Counted from the first letter of the stretch, positions 16,101 to 24,970 are shown. The stretch is DNA of 34,021 nucleotides from Acinetobacter sp. B51(2017) (GCF_003711395.1 NZ_PJRJ01000030.1:1-34021), one strand, 5' to 3'. The notes: generated by a model not told the origin, from the sequence alone. Numbers and translations: made by a program.

Positions 16101-18230
16101 TTAGTTGTGTGATGTCATCTGAGGCACTTGAATAGTGGCAACATGATCTAAATAATGAAGATAATCTAAACCCTCATCCATAGGATGGTGTAATTCAGCC
16201 CCTTCGAGTTCAATAAAACTTGGACAAAAGCCTTTGATGCAAGATAAGTCCTGATTACAACTGGATTGATTCACTTTGCGCTTGAGCCCTTGAGGTGTTT
16301 GGATCGGTTCAATCGCAATGCAGTTAGATTGCACCGAACAGTCACCACAACCTTCGCAAACACGATCATAAATAAAAGCACGTTTGCTCGATGCGGCTAA
16401 GCGATTTTGTTTACGTCGCCGTCTTTTTTCTGCTGCACAGGTTTGGTCATAAATAATCGCACTGACGCCTTGATACGCTTGATATTCTTGTTGAATCACT
16501 GCTAATTCATCACGATGTAAGATTTTGCAATTGGGAGCTAAATCAGTATGACCTTGCCAACGTTCCGGTTGTTCGGATACCAAACATAGCTGTTGAATCC
16601 CTTCTGCAGCAAGTTGCCGCGATATACGGGCTGGATCATTATTGCCTTCTGCTGGTTGCCCGCCTGTCATTGCCACTGCATCGTTATATAAAATTTTAAA
16701 TGTAATATTGGTTTTTGCAGCAATCGCGGCACGAATGGCTAAAATGCCAGAATGTTCATAGGTACCATCGCCCAAGTTTTGAAAAATATGTGGCATGTCT
16801 GAGAAGGGCGCAGCACCGACCCAATGCATGCCTTCACCGCCCATTTGACTAAAAGTATGCGTATGTCGTTCAGGCATCATTAAGGCCATAATATGGCAAC
16901 CAATCCCCGCACCCGCGATTGCACCTTCAGGTACTTGCGTTGAGGTGTTGTGTGGGCATCCTGAACAGAAAAAAGGACTGCGTTGCTCGACTGCTGGACC
17001 GAGCAAGATATCATGCCCTAAAGCTTTAATTTTGTCTTGTAACGCTGATGGTTGTTGTAAAAATTCAACGATTTTTTCAGCCACTAGCGCGCTGGAATAT
17101 TCACCTGTTTCTGGTAAAAAGTGCTGACCTTGTGGGGTGCGTTTACCAAAAACTTGTGGTTTTATCTCGTGATGATAGAGCATTTCTTTGAGTTGGATTT
17201 CGACGATACTGCGTTTTTCTTCAAGTACTAAAACACGCGCATGACCATGAATAAATTCAAGCATTCCCTTATCTTCAAGGGGCCATGACATACCCACTTT
17301 ATAAATTGAAATACCGTAGTGCTCGAGCTGTTGATCTAAACCTAAATATTGCAAAGCTTGCATTAAATCTTGATGGGCTTTACCCACGCTAACAATGGCA
17401 AACTGAGGTGCTGTGGCCATATGAATTTTGCGATCAATACGATTCAAACGGGCCCAAGCTTTAGCCGCTGGTAGCTTATGCTCAATCAAACGAGTTTCTA
17501 ATTCAAAGCGTTGTGCTGGCCATTTTAAATTGGCATCCCAATTTAATAAGGTCTCGCTTGGTGGTGGATTTAAAAATACAGGCAATTCATTTAAGCGTAC
17601 TGTGGCAGCAGCTTCAATCACATCCGCCACAGTTTTAAGTGCCACCCAAAGGCCTGAGTAGCGTGATAGCGCAATCCCTGCTAGACCAAACTGAATCACT
17701 TCTGCGACATTGCTTGGCTGTAAAATAGGCATAGCAACCGCTTGAAAAATGCCATCACTTTGATGCGGGAATGTAGAAGATTGCGCGGTATGATCATCAC
17801 CTGCTACAGCCAATACACCGCCTAGTGCAGACGTACCAAACATATTGGCAGTGCGAAATACATCACCGCTACGATCAATCCCCGGACCTTTACCATACCA
17901 AATTCCAAACACACCCTGATAAGGGCTTGGCCCAAAAGCAGCTTGCATTTGGCTGCCCCATAAGGCGGTGGCTGCAAGATCTTCATTAAGACCTGGCTGG
18001 AAGACAATATTGAGTTTTTTGAGTTCGGCTTCATGTTTCCACAACATTTGATCATAGCCACCTAAGGGCGAACCACGATATCCGCTAATTAAGCCAGCCG
18101 TTTTGAGTTGCTGAGATTGATCAATTTGAATTTGTAATTTGGGTAATTCAACCAATGCCTGAATACCGGATAAAAAAACGGGCTCCGTGTTCGCTTCTGG
18201 TTTAAAAATATAGTTTTTATCATGACCCAT
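16101..18230 (-). CDS. N-terminal fragment: TPP-binding and Fe-S part of the indolepyruvate oxidoreductase
   Basis: A 709-residue frame starting at ATG with an AAGGAT ribosome site about 7 bp upstream. It carries the pyrimidine-binding and core regions (SGYRGSPLGGYD near 50-61, GKGPGIDRSGD near 113-123). The Cys-containing FFCSGCPHN follows, then the TPP-binding block with GGEGMHWVG, LGDGTYEHSG and ILYNDAVAMTGGQP. Next is a ferredoxin-like Cys cluster, CEGCGDCSVQSNC, with more Cys in CNQDLSCIKGFCP. The ORF stops at TAA before the gamma (acceptor) domain. Catalysis of the full reaction would need the rest of the chain, so this product alone is probably not functional. Confidence 0.8.
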   Translation of the reverse strand: MGHDKNYIFKPEANTEPVFLSGIQALVELPKLQIQIDQSQQLKTAGLISGYRGSPLGGYDQMLWKHEAELKKLNIVFQPGLNEDLAATALWGSQMQAAFGPSPYQGVFGIWYGKGPGIDRSGDVFRTANMFGTSALGGVLAVAGDDHTAQSSTFPHQSDGIFQAVAMPILQPSNVAEVIQFGLAGIALSRYSGLWVALKTVADVIEAAATVRLNELPVFLNPPPSETLLNWDANLKWPAQRFELETRLIEHKLPAAKAWARLNRIDRKIHMATAPQFAIVSVGKAHQDLMQALQYLGLDQQLEHYGISIYKVGMSWPLEDKGMLEFIHGHARVLVLEEKRSIVEIQLKEMLYHHEIKPQVFGKRTPQGQHFLPETGEYSSALVAEKIVEFLQQPSALQDKIKALGHDILLGPAVEQRSPFFCSGCPHNTSTQVPEGAIAGAGIGCHIMALMMPERHTHTFSQMGGEGMHWVGAAPFSDMPHIFQNLGDGTYEHSGILAIRAAIAAKTNITFKILYNDAVAMTGGQPAEGNNDPARISRQLAAEGIQQLCLVSEQPERWQGHTDLAPNCKILHRDELAVIQQEYQAYQGVSAIIYDQTCAAEKRRRRKQNRLAASSKRAFIYDRVCEGCGDCSVQSNCIAIEPIQTPQGLKRKVNQSSCNQDLSCIKGFCPSFIELEGAELHHPMDEGLDYLHYLDHVATIQVPQMTSHN

Positions 18231-18705
18231 GTGTTCATCCTTCTATGATGTAGCCGCTACAGTTCCTTATGCGAGCTTCATTTACAATTTAAACTTATTT
18301 TTATTAATGGTATAAAAATAAGTGATGATTAATCTCAGTCTAAAAGTTATCGAGTGAATGTAAAGAGAAGAAGAACATAAAATTGGTTGCAAATTCGTTA
18401 TTAGACTCTGCTTAAACAGAAGGCAGAAATTAATTTTGCTTGAAGGAGATTGATTATTAGCAAAATATCAAATCATGATAGATATAAAATTAAATAAAAA
18501 ATTATATTAATCAATAAATTATTATAAATTTTCTATTATTTTATGAATACAGTTTTAGAGATAATGTTAAATTTTCAACAATAATAACAAAAATAAATAC
18601 AGCTTAGCGTTGTGTGATCTTGTGATATTTTGTGATGCAAACGAAAACCATATAAGAAATCCCGACCATGTGATCGGGATTTTGAGTGTTGTAACAATAA
18701 TTGCC
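18231..18705. other. Intergenic region upstream of the oxidoreductase
   Basis: About 475 bp, very AT-rich, with no convincing gene. It must hold the promoter of the - strand oxidoreductase. Near 18611-18638 the motif TTGTG(TG)AT occurs three times at about 9-11-bp spacing, a possible regulator site. The right end holds the transporter terminator. Confidence 0.6.
18657..18682. terminator. Terminator hairpin after the transporter gene
   Basis: AAATCCCGA and TCGGGATTT form a 9-bp stem with an 8-nt loop, 23 bp beyond the transporter stop. T-rich stretches flank it, and it may act in both directions. Confidence 0.75.
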
Positions 18706-20028
18706 TTAAGTCTTCAGCTGTGATGGCGTAGTAGGGAGAGGCTCGGCAAGCGTTTGATAGTGGCGATCAGACTTCATATATAAAGTACATAGAATTGCGA
18801 TCATTGCCATACCAATAATATAGACCATCACCCACGTCGGTTGACCGTGATTTAAGCTGAGTAATTTTGTAGCAATTAAAGGTGCTAAACCACCGCCGAG
18901 TACGCCTGCAAATTGCACCGAAATAGAGATGCCACTATAGCGAATTTGCGCGGGGAACTGACGTGCAAATAGCATGGACTCTGGGGCATACATAATCGGA
19001 AAAACCACACCAATTGCGAGAAAGAAAGCTAGCCAAATCAAATAAGGATTTTGGCTGTTTAACATCATAAAAAACGGGTAGCAATACAGTGCTAAAATCA
19101 CTAAACCACATAAAAATAAACGGCGTTGGCCAACTTTATCGGACAAATGACCACAAAGAGGTGTCACAAAAATGGAGAGCGCGGCCCCACAGACAATTGC
19201 AAATAACACCTCTTGACGAGCAATATTTAACTGTGTAGTGGCATAAGCCAAAGCAAAAGTAGATGCAATATAAAACCAAGCATTTTCCGCAGCCCGTGCC
19301 ACAATAATGGTAATAAGCTCTTTAGGATGATGTTTAAATACTTGTAAAGCAGGAACTTTAATGTCTTTGCTTTCATGTTTTACTTGTTCAAAATCAGGGG
19401 ATTCTGGCACTTTGACCCGAATATACCACCCTACACCTAATAGCAAGATACTGGCAAGAAACGGTAAACGCCATCCCCAACTCAGTAAGGCAGCTTCAGG
19501 TAATAACGATACCATTGCTAAAGCAATCGAAGCCAGCATTAACCCAGCACCAGCGCTGGCTTGCGGTAAACTGCCCCAAAAGCCTTTTTTCCCTTCAGGC
19601 GCATGTTCTACCGCCATTAACACGGCGCCTCCCCATTCACCACCCATGGCCATACCTTGCACAAAACGTAAAATCACCAAGCAGACCGTCGCCCAATAGC
19701 CAATCGATTCATATGTTGGTAAGAGACCAATCAAAATAGTGGGAATGCCCATTAAGATTAAAGTAAGCATCAACATTGATTTACGACCGACTTTGTCACC
19801 AAAATGCCCAAAGACAATCCCACCCAATGGCCGACCAATAAAACCAACCGCATAGGTGGCAAAAGCGGCCAATACCCCAGTTAAGGGATCAAAAGTTGGA
19901 AAAAATAGCTGATTAAAAATCAGTGCGGCTGCCGCACCATAAATAAAAAAGTCATACCACTCGATTGTGGTGCCCACCATACTGGAGATTCCTGCCAGAC
20001 GGTGGCTTGAACGTGCCTGTTCAACCAT
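18706..20028 (-). CDS. MFS transporter, metabolite:H+ symporter (MHS) family
   Basis: A 440-residue inner-membrane protein with 12 predicted membrane segments. The N-terminal phrase IEWYDFFIYGAAAALIF and the loop GRPLGGIVFGHFGDKVGRKS are hallmarks of the MHS family (shikimate, alpha-ketoglutarate, proline/betaine and aromatic acid symporters). The second-half loop HLSDKVGQRR is also present. It imports a small organic acid or similar metabolite with protons. The location between the aromatic-oxoacid oxidoreductase and a divergent PAS-LuxR regulator suggests it feeds that pathway. The substrate cannot be read. The start ATG has GAGGATG 8-14 bp upstream. Confidence 0.9.
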   Translation of the reverse strand: MVEQARSSHRLAGISSMVGTTIEWYDFFIYGAAAALIFNQLFFPTFDPLTGVLAAFATYAVGFIGRPLGGIVFGHFGDKVGRKSMLMLTLILMGIPTILIGLLPTYESIGYWATVCLVILRFVQGMAMGGEWGGAVLMAVEHAPEGKKGFWGSLPQASAGAGLMLASIALAMVSLLPEAALLSWGWRLPFLASILLLGVGWYIRVKVPESPDFEQVKHESKDIKVPALQVFKHHPKELITIIVARAAENAWFYIASTFALAYATTQLNIARQEVLFAIVCGAALSIFVTPLCGHLSDKVGQRRLFLCGLVILALYCYPFFMMLNSQNPYLIWLAFFLAIGVVFPIMYAPESMLFARQFPAQIRYSGISISVQFAGVLGGGLAPLIATKLLSLNHGQPTWVMVYIIGMAMIAILCTLYMKSDRHYQTLAEPLPTTPSQLKT

Positions 20029-20126
20029 ATCAACATCCTCATTGTGATTTCTTGTGTTTTGTAGCTGGCTATTATTGTTTTCGCTATGTCATTTAAACTT
20101 GCATATTTTTTAAGCTTGGGTCAATT

Positions 20127-20144
20127 TACTTAAATACTTAAGTA
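20127..20144. promoter_or_regulatory. Possible LuxR-type operator in the divergent intergenic region
   Basis: TACTTAAA is followed directly by the perfect palindrome TACTTAAGTA, so the TACTTAA half-site repeats with 8-bp spacing. It sits midway in the 143-bp gap between the transporter and the regulator, where an autoregulated operator would be expected. Confidence 0.45.
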
Positions 20145-20171
20145 GTTGCGCACGATAACACAGGACAGTTT

Positions 20172-20735
20172 ATGCAAGAGGATGTACTTTTTGAGTTGGC
20201 ACCTGCCGCGTTGGTGTTATTGAGCCATAGGCAGATCCAACAGGCCAATCGAGCATTTTTAGAATTATTTGGCTATGAAAAGTCAGCCTTAATCGGGCAA
20301 AACATGCGGATTTTATTTCCAAGTGATGCAGACTATCAAATGATTGGAAACCAAGCATGGCAGGGGGTCATAGCAGCACGCAACGGCTGTTATTCAGATC
20401 AGCGTTTCATGCGCCATCGCCAAGGCAAATTATTTTGGGTGAAAACACACGCCCGTACTTTAACCCCACATGATCCATTTGCTCAGATTATCTGGCATTT
20501 CGCAGCTGAAAATGCCCAAACTGAAATTCAACTCACACCACGAGAGAAAGAAATTAGCCAATGGGTGGTCAATGGCTATAGCTGTAAATACATTGCCAGA
20601 GAGATGGGGCTCTCACATCGCACAGTCGAGGTGCATGTTGCCAATTTAAAGAAAAAATTTGCGATTCACTCTAAGACTCAACTCGCGCATAAAATGATCC
20701 ATACTCAACTTCCCAAGTGTATCCAGGACACATGA
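20172..20735 (+). CDS. PAS-LuxR transcriptional regulator
   Basis: A 187-residue regulator. The N-terminal ~105 residues are a PAS domain (FELAPAALVLLSHRQIQQAN, then LFGYEKSALIGQNMRILFP and the late WHFAAENAQ). Residues about 120-187 are a LuxR/NarL helix-turn-helix (TPREKEISQWVVNGYSCKYI, then LSHRTVEVHVANLKKKF). It lacks a response-regulator receiver domain and no sensor kinase is adjacent, so it may sense a ligand directly through PAS. It is divergent from the transporter and close to the aromatic oxidoreductase, which suggests it controls those genes. The start ATG has AGGA about 6 bp upstream. Confidence 0.88.
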   Translation: MQEDVLFELAPAALVLLSHRQIQQANRAFLELFGYEKSALIGQNMRILFPSDADYQMIGNQAWQGVIAARNGCYSDQRFMRHRQGKLFWVKTHARTLTPHDPFAQIIWHFAAENAQTEIQLTPREKEISQWVVNGYSCKYIAREMGLSHRTVEVHVANLKKKFAIHSKTQLAHKMIHTQLPKCIQDT

Positions 20736-20906
20736 AATCATCTCAGCAGATTACAGTTTTAAACTCTAGAAATTCAACAATCACTAGAGAAAGTCTAAGC
20801 GATATGTAAGCATGACATAATTTGATCGCTGAGTATAATGTTTGAATGAGCAGATGAAAAAAGAAAAATGATTCATAGGTTTAGACTGTATTTTAGGCAC
20901 AGCGCA

Positions 20907-21149
20907 TTAGGGGCTATTTTTGCGCTTTAAGTCATTCTGCTGAGCCAGTGGGTCTGTAGAGGGGGATGTAGCAAAATCTAACATGCCACGTGGTAATTTT
21001 AAGTCTTTGACACTACTGATTAAAGGATGTTTTGAGATAAGTTGTTGCACAGCATTTTCGATTTTATCTTCATGTTTTAGCGTTTTGACTGTTGTGCCAA
21101 TGCTGTTTAATTGACTGCTCGGTGGGTTCATAAAATCGGCGACTTGCAT
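20907..21149 (-). CDS. Small hypothetical protein
   Basis: An 80-residue frame (MQVADFMNPPSSQLNSIGTT...). Hydrophilic, no membrane segment or signal peptide, and a short predicted helix around KIENAVQQLISKH. It does not overlap a better gene. No strong ribosome site precedes either ATG (21149, or 21131 giving 74 residues). I do not recognise it; it could be a real small gene or chance. Confidence 0.45.
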   Translation of the reverse strand: MQVADFMNPPSSQLNSIGTTVKTLKHEDKIENAVQQLISKHPLISSVKDLKLPRGMLDFATSPSTDPLAQQNDLKRKNSP

Positions 21150-21388
21150 AAAATGTAGCTTAAGCTTAACCAGCCAGCACTGATTTTTGCAGTCACTAAA
21201 GTGGACAATACAAGTACGCTTTCGCTGATAAATGATTAGAAAATAAGCACTTTAACCAGCACATTCCAATTCTTTTTATTGTATAACAGCTACACAAGTT
21301 GAATAGGGTATACATGGGGCTGATCAGGTCAAAAGCATTTAAAGCCCCAAACACAAGCGATCATCAGAAATTTGATCTGAAGGTGGCT

Positions 21389-21422
21389 ATATGCCAAAAG
21401 CAGTACCTTAGACTTGGCATAT
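21389..21422. repeat. Inverted repeat ATATGCCAA / TTGGCATAT
   Basis: Perfect 9-bp arms with a 16-nt loop, about 100 bp upstream of the probable ddh promoter. No T-run follows, so it is more likely an operator or cruciform than a terminator. Confidence 0.5.
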
Positions 21423-21491
21423 TTGTCATAAAATTCAATGATTATTGACATTTAAAATTTCAATATAAAATTTGTTTGCTGAGGCAAGTTC

Positions 21492-21523
21492 TTGATTTTT
21501 TTTATCGAAAACTGCTGTATATT
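21492..21523 (+). promoter_or_regulatory. Possible ddh promoter
   Basis: TTGATT (21492-21497) and TATATT (21518-21523), the latter preceded by TGCTG, could form a promoter, although the 20-bp spacing is long. Transcription would begin about 21530, giving a ~120-nt leader with a hairpin. Confidence 0.35.
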
Positions 21524-21537
21524 GGGGCTCTGCAATA

Positions 21538-21563
21538 CGCATGCACGCTCAAGGTGCATTGCG
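21538..21563 (+). promoter_or_regulatory. Leader hairpin upstream of ddh
   Basis: CGCATGCAC pairs with GTGCATTGCG through nine base pairs and one bulged T around a 7-nt loop. Flanking GGGGCT and AGCCC could close an outer stem. It does not look like the lysine riboswitch or another class I know. It may be an RNA regulatory element or RNA-stability structure. Confidence 0.4.
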
Positions 21564-21648
21564 ATCTGTATAGAACATGAGTGGCCGAGATGCTTCTAAG
21601 CCCAACCATGTATATATTTGTTCAATTATCATGAAGTGATTTGTCTTT

Positions 21649-22635
21649 ATGCAAAATCTTATTCGTATCGGTATTGCCGGTTATGGCAATTTAGGCCGTG
21701 GCGTTGAAACAGCGATTCAAAAAAATCCAGATTTAACCTTAGTGGGTATTTTTACGCGCCGTTCTCCTGAATCTGTTTCTCCTTGTTTTGCTGCAACGCC
21801 TGTATTTCATATGGATTCACTTGCAGATTTCCAAGACAAAATTGATGTCTTAATTTTATGTGGTGGTTCTAAAGACGATTTACCACAACAAGGTCCAGCA
21901 TTAGCAAGCCAATTTAATATTGTGGATAGTTTTGATACCCATGCGCGTATCCCAGAATATTATGCAGCGGTAGACGCACCTGCGACTGCAAACAAGAAAA
22001 CAGCAATGATTTCGATTGGTTGGGATCCAGGCATGTTCTCAATTAATCGTGTATTTGGTGAAGCATTACTGCCAGATGGTGAAACGTATACCTTCTGGGG
22101 CAAAGGTTTAAGCCAAGGTCATTCAGATGCGATTCGCCGTGTAGACGGTGTTAAAGCAGGTGTGCAATATACCATTCCATCTACAGAGGCGATGGATCAA
22201 GTACGTAGTGGTTCACGCCCAACATTGAGTACCAAAGATAAGCATACACGTGAATGTTATGTTGTACTTGAAGCGGGTGCGGATGCAGCAGCAGTAGAGC
22301 AGGCGATTGTGACCATGCCTGACTATTTTGCTGACTATAACACCACAGTGAACTTTATTGATGAAGAAACTTTAAAACGTGATCATCAGCGTATGCCGCA
22401 TGGTGGTTTTGTGATTCGTAGTGGTAACACCAGTGATGAGCAGTCGCAAGTGCTTGAGTTCTCTTTAAAACTCGATAGCAACCCAGAATTCACAGCGAGC
22501 GTTTTAGTGGCCTATTCACGTGCTTGCTACCGTTTAAATCAAATGCAGCAGTACGGTGCTAAAACTGCGTTTGATGTTGCGCCTGGTTTATTGTCGATTA
22601 AGTCACCAGAGCAACTTCGTAAAGAGTTACTCTAA
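21649..22635 (+). CDS. ddh: meso-diaminopimelate D-dehydrogenase
   Basis: A 328-residue NADPH-dependent enzyme that interconverts meso-2,6-diaminopimelate and L-2-amino-6-oxopimelate plus ammonia, a one-step route in lysine/peptidoglycan precursor synthesis. Evidence: the N-terminal Rossmann motif GIAGYGNLGRGVE (near 8-20), FTRRSPESV, CGGSKDDLPQQ (near 78-88), IVDSFDTHARIPEYY (near 102-116), and GWDPGMFSINR (near 129-139), all characteristic of Ddh. Length matches the family (about 320-330). The start ATG has a weak AAGTGA ribosome site. Upstream lie a leader hairpin and a 20-codon open frame ending 9 bp before ATG. The gene is monocistronic and closed by a bidirectional terminator. Confidence 0.93.
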   Translation: MQNLIRIGIAGYGNLGRGVETAIQKNPDLTLVGIFTRRSPESVSPCFAATPVFHMDSLADFQDKIDVLILCGGSKDDLPQQGPALASQFNIVDSFDTHARIPEYYAAVDAPATANKKTAMISIGWDPGMFSINRVFGEALLPDGETYTFWGKGLSQGHSDAIRRVDGVKAGVQYTIPSTEAMDQVRSGSRPTLSTKDKHTRECYVVLEAGADAAAVEQAIVTMPDYFADYNTTVNFIDEETLKRDHQRMPHGGFVIRSGNTSDEQSQVLEFSLKLDSNPEFTASVLVAYSRACYRLNQMQQYGAKTAFDVAPGLLSIKSPEQLRKELL

Positions 22636-22710
22636 CGGACTGAGGGCATCGCTTGGCGCATGGGTGTTTGAAATCACCTCATGTGAGCAAAAGCAGTGCT
22701 TTTTAAGATA

Positions 22711-22742
22711 AAAAGATGAACATTTATGTTCATCTTTTTTTA
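22711..22742. terminator. Bidirectional terminator between ddh and the siderophore receptor
   Basis: An 11-bp perfect stem AAAGATGAACA / TGTTCATCTTT with a TTTA loop has A-runs on the left and T-runs on the right, so it can serve ddh on the + strand and the receptor on the - strand. Confidence 0.92.
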
Positions 22743-22822
22743 TGCGCTTGAGCCTAAAACTTTGCTGTTGAGGATGGGGAATCAGTGTGACTTAAGCCAT
22801 ACATCCAAGCGAGCATCAGTCA

Positions 22823-24970
22823 TTAAAAATCGAAGCTTAGACCCAGTTTGTAAGTACGACCTGCCCCCAATGTTGCAAAGCCGTCACCAAAGTTACCCGC
22901 CCAATATTTTTCGTTGGTGACATTATCAATATTGGCACGTAAGGTGGTCGTGACATCACCCAGTTGAATTGTATATTTGGCACCGACATCAAATAAGGTG
23001 TAATCAGGGATTTCTAAGGTATTGGCGCTATTAATATATTGGCGATCGACATAGGTACTGCGGGCGTTGACGCTAAAACCGTCCACATAAGGAATTTGAT
23101 ATTCAATCCCTAAACCTGCTGTCAGTTCAGGTTGGCCCTGAACTGTATTGCCCTGGGTGCTGCCTGCAATATTGGTATATTCAGCATCGATAAAAGCTAA
23201 ATTCCCCCAAACAATTAAGTCATCAATTACATTGCCAGAGAAACCATATTCAATGCCTTTAGATGTGGTTTCACCACCATCCGTTGTAATTTGTGTATAG
23301 CCATTGATGGGCGTGGTGAAGGTTTCAGCAATCGTACTTGGTTTTTCAATTTGATAAGCTGCGATGGTATGTAGCCAAGAACCATGTTGATATTTGGCCC
23401 CGATTTCATATTGTTTGGTTTCAAAAGGTGCAAAAGTTTTGCCATCATTCAGATCATCCGGATTGTTGATGGTAGTACCTTTCGATAATCCCTCGACATA
23501 GCTGGCATACAATGATACATCTTCACCAAAAGGTTTGACTACTATACCTAAGCTTGGCGAAATTTTATCTTCGCTATATTGGGTCTTATTTGAATTGGAG
23601 CCACTATGCGTAAAGCTGGTCAAATCCATATCTTGATAACGCATCCCCAAAATCAGTTGTAACTTATCATCAAGTAAGGACATTTGATCGGTAAGCGAGT
23701 AACTCACAAACTCATTCTCTGCATAGGCTTTGAGCAAAGGCTTGGGTGGCATAATACCGCCGTTTGCTGGGTCATAAATGTTAGTCGTATAGTTTGCTTC
23801 AGGAATCGTGGTACGTGCGCTTGGTTGTCGATCTGTATCTTGCTTTAAATAGTCTGCTCTTAACCCCACTGTATGCCGTATGGCCCCTGTGTCAAATGCG
23901 CCTTCTAAACCTAAGTGCGCTGTTGTACTCTGTTGCTCTTGCAGCACATGGTAATATTGTGAAGTGGCACCACCAGCCTCACCCGCAGCACCTTTGGCCA
24001 ATACCACTCGTGTACCAAAAAGATGACCTTGGTAATTTTGCTTGGCTGTCCCTGCGCCTGCGATTACCTTTAACTGATCAAGTAGTTTGTATTCGCCCGA
24101 GACACCGACATATTGCGCAGATTGGTGACCAAACAAATTCGGAAATAAGTTGGTTCGTCCATCTGGTGCGTCAATCACTTTGCCTAAGCTCGCAAATGAC
24201 ACCATTGCAGGTGAGCCACCGTCACGCTTATCTTTGGTTGAGTATGCATCGAGATTCATTTTGGCTTGATCTGTGGTCCAATCGAGTCCGACTACCGCAG
24301 TCACGCTTTCATCTTCCAAGCCGTCAACAATATGCTCGCCTTGACCGTAGTGTGCGCTCACACGAGCACCAAATTCTTGATTTTCACCAAAGCGGCGTGC
24401 CACGTCAAAGCCAGATTTATAAAAATTCTCTTCTTCAAAATTCGCCGTGACGCGTGTCAATTCTTTATCTGCACGTTTGGTGTTGGCAATAATGACCCCA
24501 CCCATACCACCACTCGGTGCCATACCTGCAACCAGTGCATTTGGACCTTTTAAGACTGTCACTGAGCTTAAAATGTCTGTTGTGATCCGACCTGTAGGCG
24601 CCATACCATAAGCACCATTTAAATTATAATCTTCCCACCCGACAGCAAAGCCACGAATATTAAAGTTTTCATTTAAATGGCCACTGCTGGTATTGCTGCG
24701 AATACTGGGATCAATTTTGAGGACATCCATCATAGTATGTGCATGCGAATCTTGAATAGCTTGCTCACTGTAATTACGTATCGTAAACGGGGTATCTAGG
24801 ACATCCTTTTCACCTAAAATATTCAATGTCGCTTTCTTTTTGAGCTTACCCGTAACATCTGTTTCTTGGGAGTCTGCTTTGACCACAATAGTGGCTAAAG
24901 TGGTTGGTTGCTGTGCCAGTGCAAAAACAGGCAGGGTAACAAGTGATAAAAATAAGGAGTTTCTTTTCAA
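22823..24970 (-). CDS. TonB-dependent siderophore receptor
   Basis: A 715-residue outer-membrane receptor. Signal peptide MKRNSLFLSLVTLPVFALA is followed by a possible TonB box (ATIVVKAD near 26-33). The plug domain is at about 45-170, with LDTPFTIRNYSEQAIQDS, MMDVLKIDPSIRS and VTVLKGPNALVAG. The rest is a 22-strand-type barrel with many alternating aromatic strands, ending in Phe (KLGLSFDF), as expected for outer-membrane insertion. It resembles ferric-catecholate or hydroxamate siderophore receptors; the ligand cannot be read. It lies on the same strand as, and downstream of, the siderophore-interacting reductase with a 252-bp gap, and a weak Fur-like site precedes it. Intact. Confidence 0.92.
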   Translation of the reverse strand: MKRNSLFLSLVTLPVFALAQQPTTLATIVVKADSQETDVTGKLKKKATLNILGEKDVLDTPFTIRNYSEQAIQDSHAHTMMDVLKIDPSIRSNTSSGHLNENFNIRGFAVGWEDYNLNGAYGMAPTGRITTDILSSVTVLKGPNALVAGMAPSGGMGGVIIANTKRADKELTRVTANFEEENFYKSGFDVARRFGENQEFGARVSAHYGQGEHIVDGLEDESVTAVVGLDWTTDQAKMNLDAYSTKDKRDGGSPAMVSFASLGKVIDAPDGRTNLFPNLFGHQSAQYVGVSGEYKLLDQLKVIAGAGTAKQNYQGHLFGTRVVLAKGAAGEAGGATSQYYHVLQEQQSTTAHLGLEGAFDTGAIRHTVGLRADYLKQDTDRQPSARTTIPEANYTTNIYDPANGGIMPPKPLLKAYAENEFVSYSLTDQMSLLDDKLQLILGMRYQDMDLTSFTHSGSNSNKTQYSEDKISPSLGIVVKPFGEDVSLYASYVEGLSKGTTINNPDDLNDGKTFAPFETKQYEIGAKYQHGSWLHTIAAYQIEKPSTIAETFTTPINGYTQITTDGGETTSKGIEYGFSGNVIDDLIVWGNLAFIDAEYTNIAGSTQGNTVQGQPELTAGLGIEYQIPYVDGFSVNARSTYVDRQYINSANTLEIPDYTLFDVGAKYTIQLGDVTTTLRANIDNVTNEKYWAGNFGDGFATLGAGRTYKLGLSFDF

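Larger units (their letters stand above)
14790..18230 (-). pseudogene. Indolepyruvate ferredoxin oxidoreductase-type gene, split by one in-frame TAA
   Basis: Large single-chain enzymes of this family oxidise arylpyruvates such as indolepyruvate, or related 2-oxoacids, to acyl-CoA in aromatic amino-acid catabolism. The whole reading frame, 18230 to 14790, is open except for one TAA at 16101-16103. The two halves (709 and 434 residues) are in the same frame, with only two sense codons between the stop and the first possible (TTG) start of the second half. No ribosome site precedes that TTG. Together they make about 1147 codons, the usual length of the fused family. A Tyr codon (TAT/TAC) would restore HNYNILFSGVGGTG, which fits the family's domain junction. 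Most likely this is a recent nonsense mutation; readthrough or a sequencing error remains possible. Confidence 0.8.
21150..21648. other. Intergenic and leader region of ddh
   Basis: About 500 bp. It contains a 9-bp-arm inverted repeat at 21389-21422, a probable promoter near 21492-21523, a stable hairpin at 21538-21563 and a short open frame at 21577-21639. The rest shows nothing I can assign. Confidence 0.6.

Noticed and set aside
21649..21700. Lysine riboswitch in the ddh leader
   Set aside because: The leader is only about 120 nt and lacks the conserved junction sequences and length of the lysine riboswitch.
23794..24450. A 218-codon + strand frame inside the siderophore receptor gene
   Set aside because: It lies opposite the receptor, has no recognisable domain, and the receptor frame is clearly the coding one.
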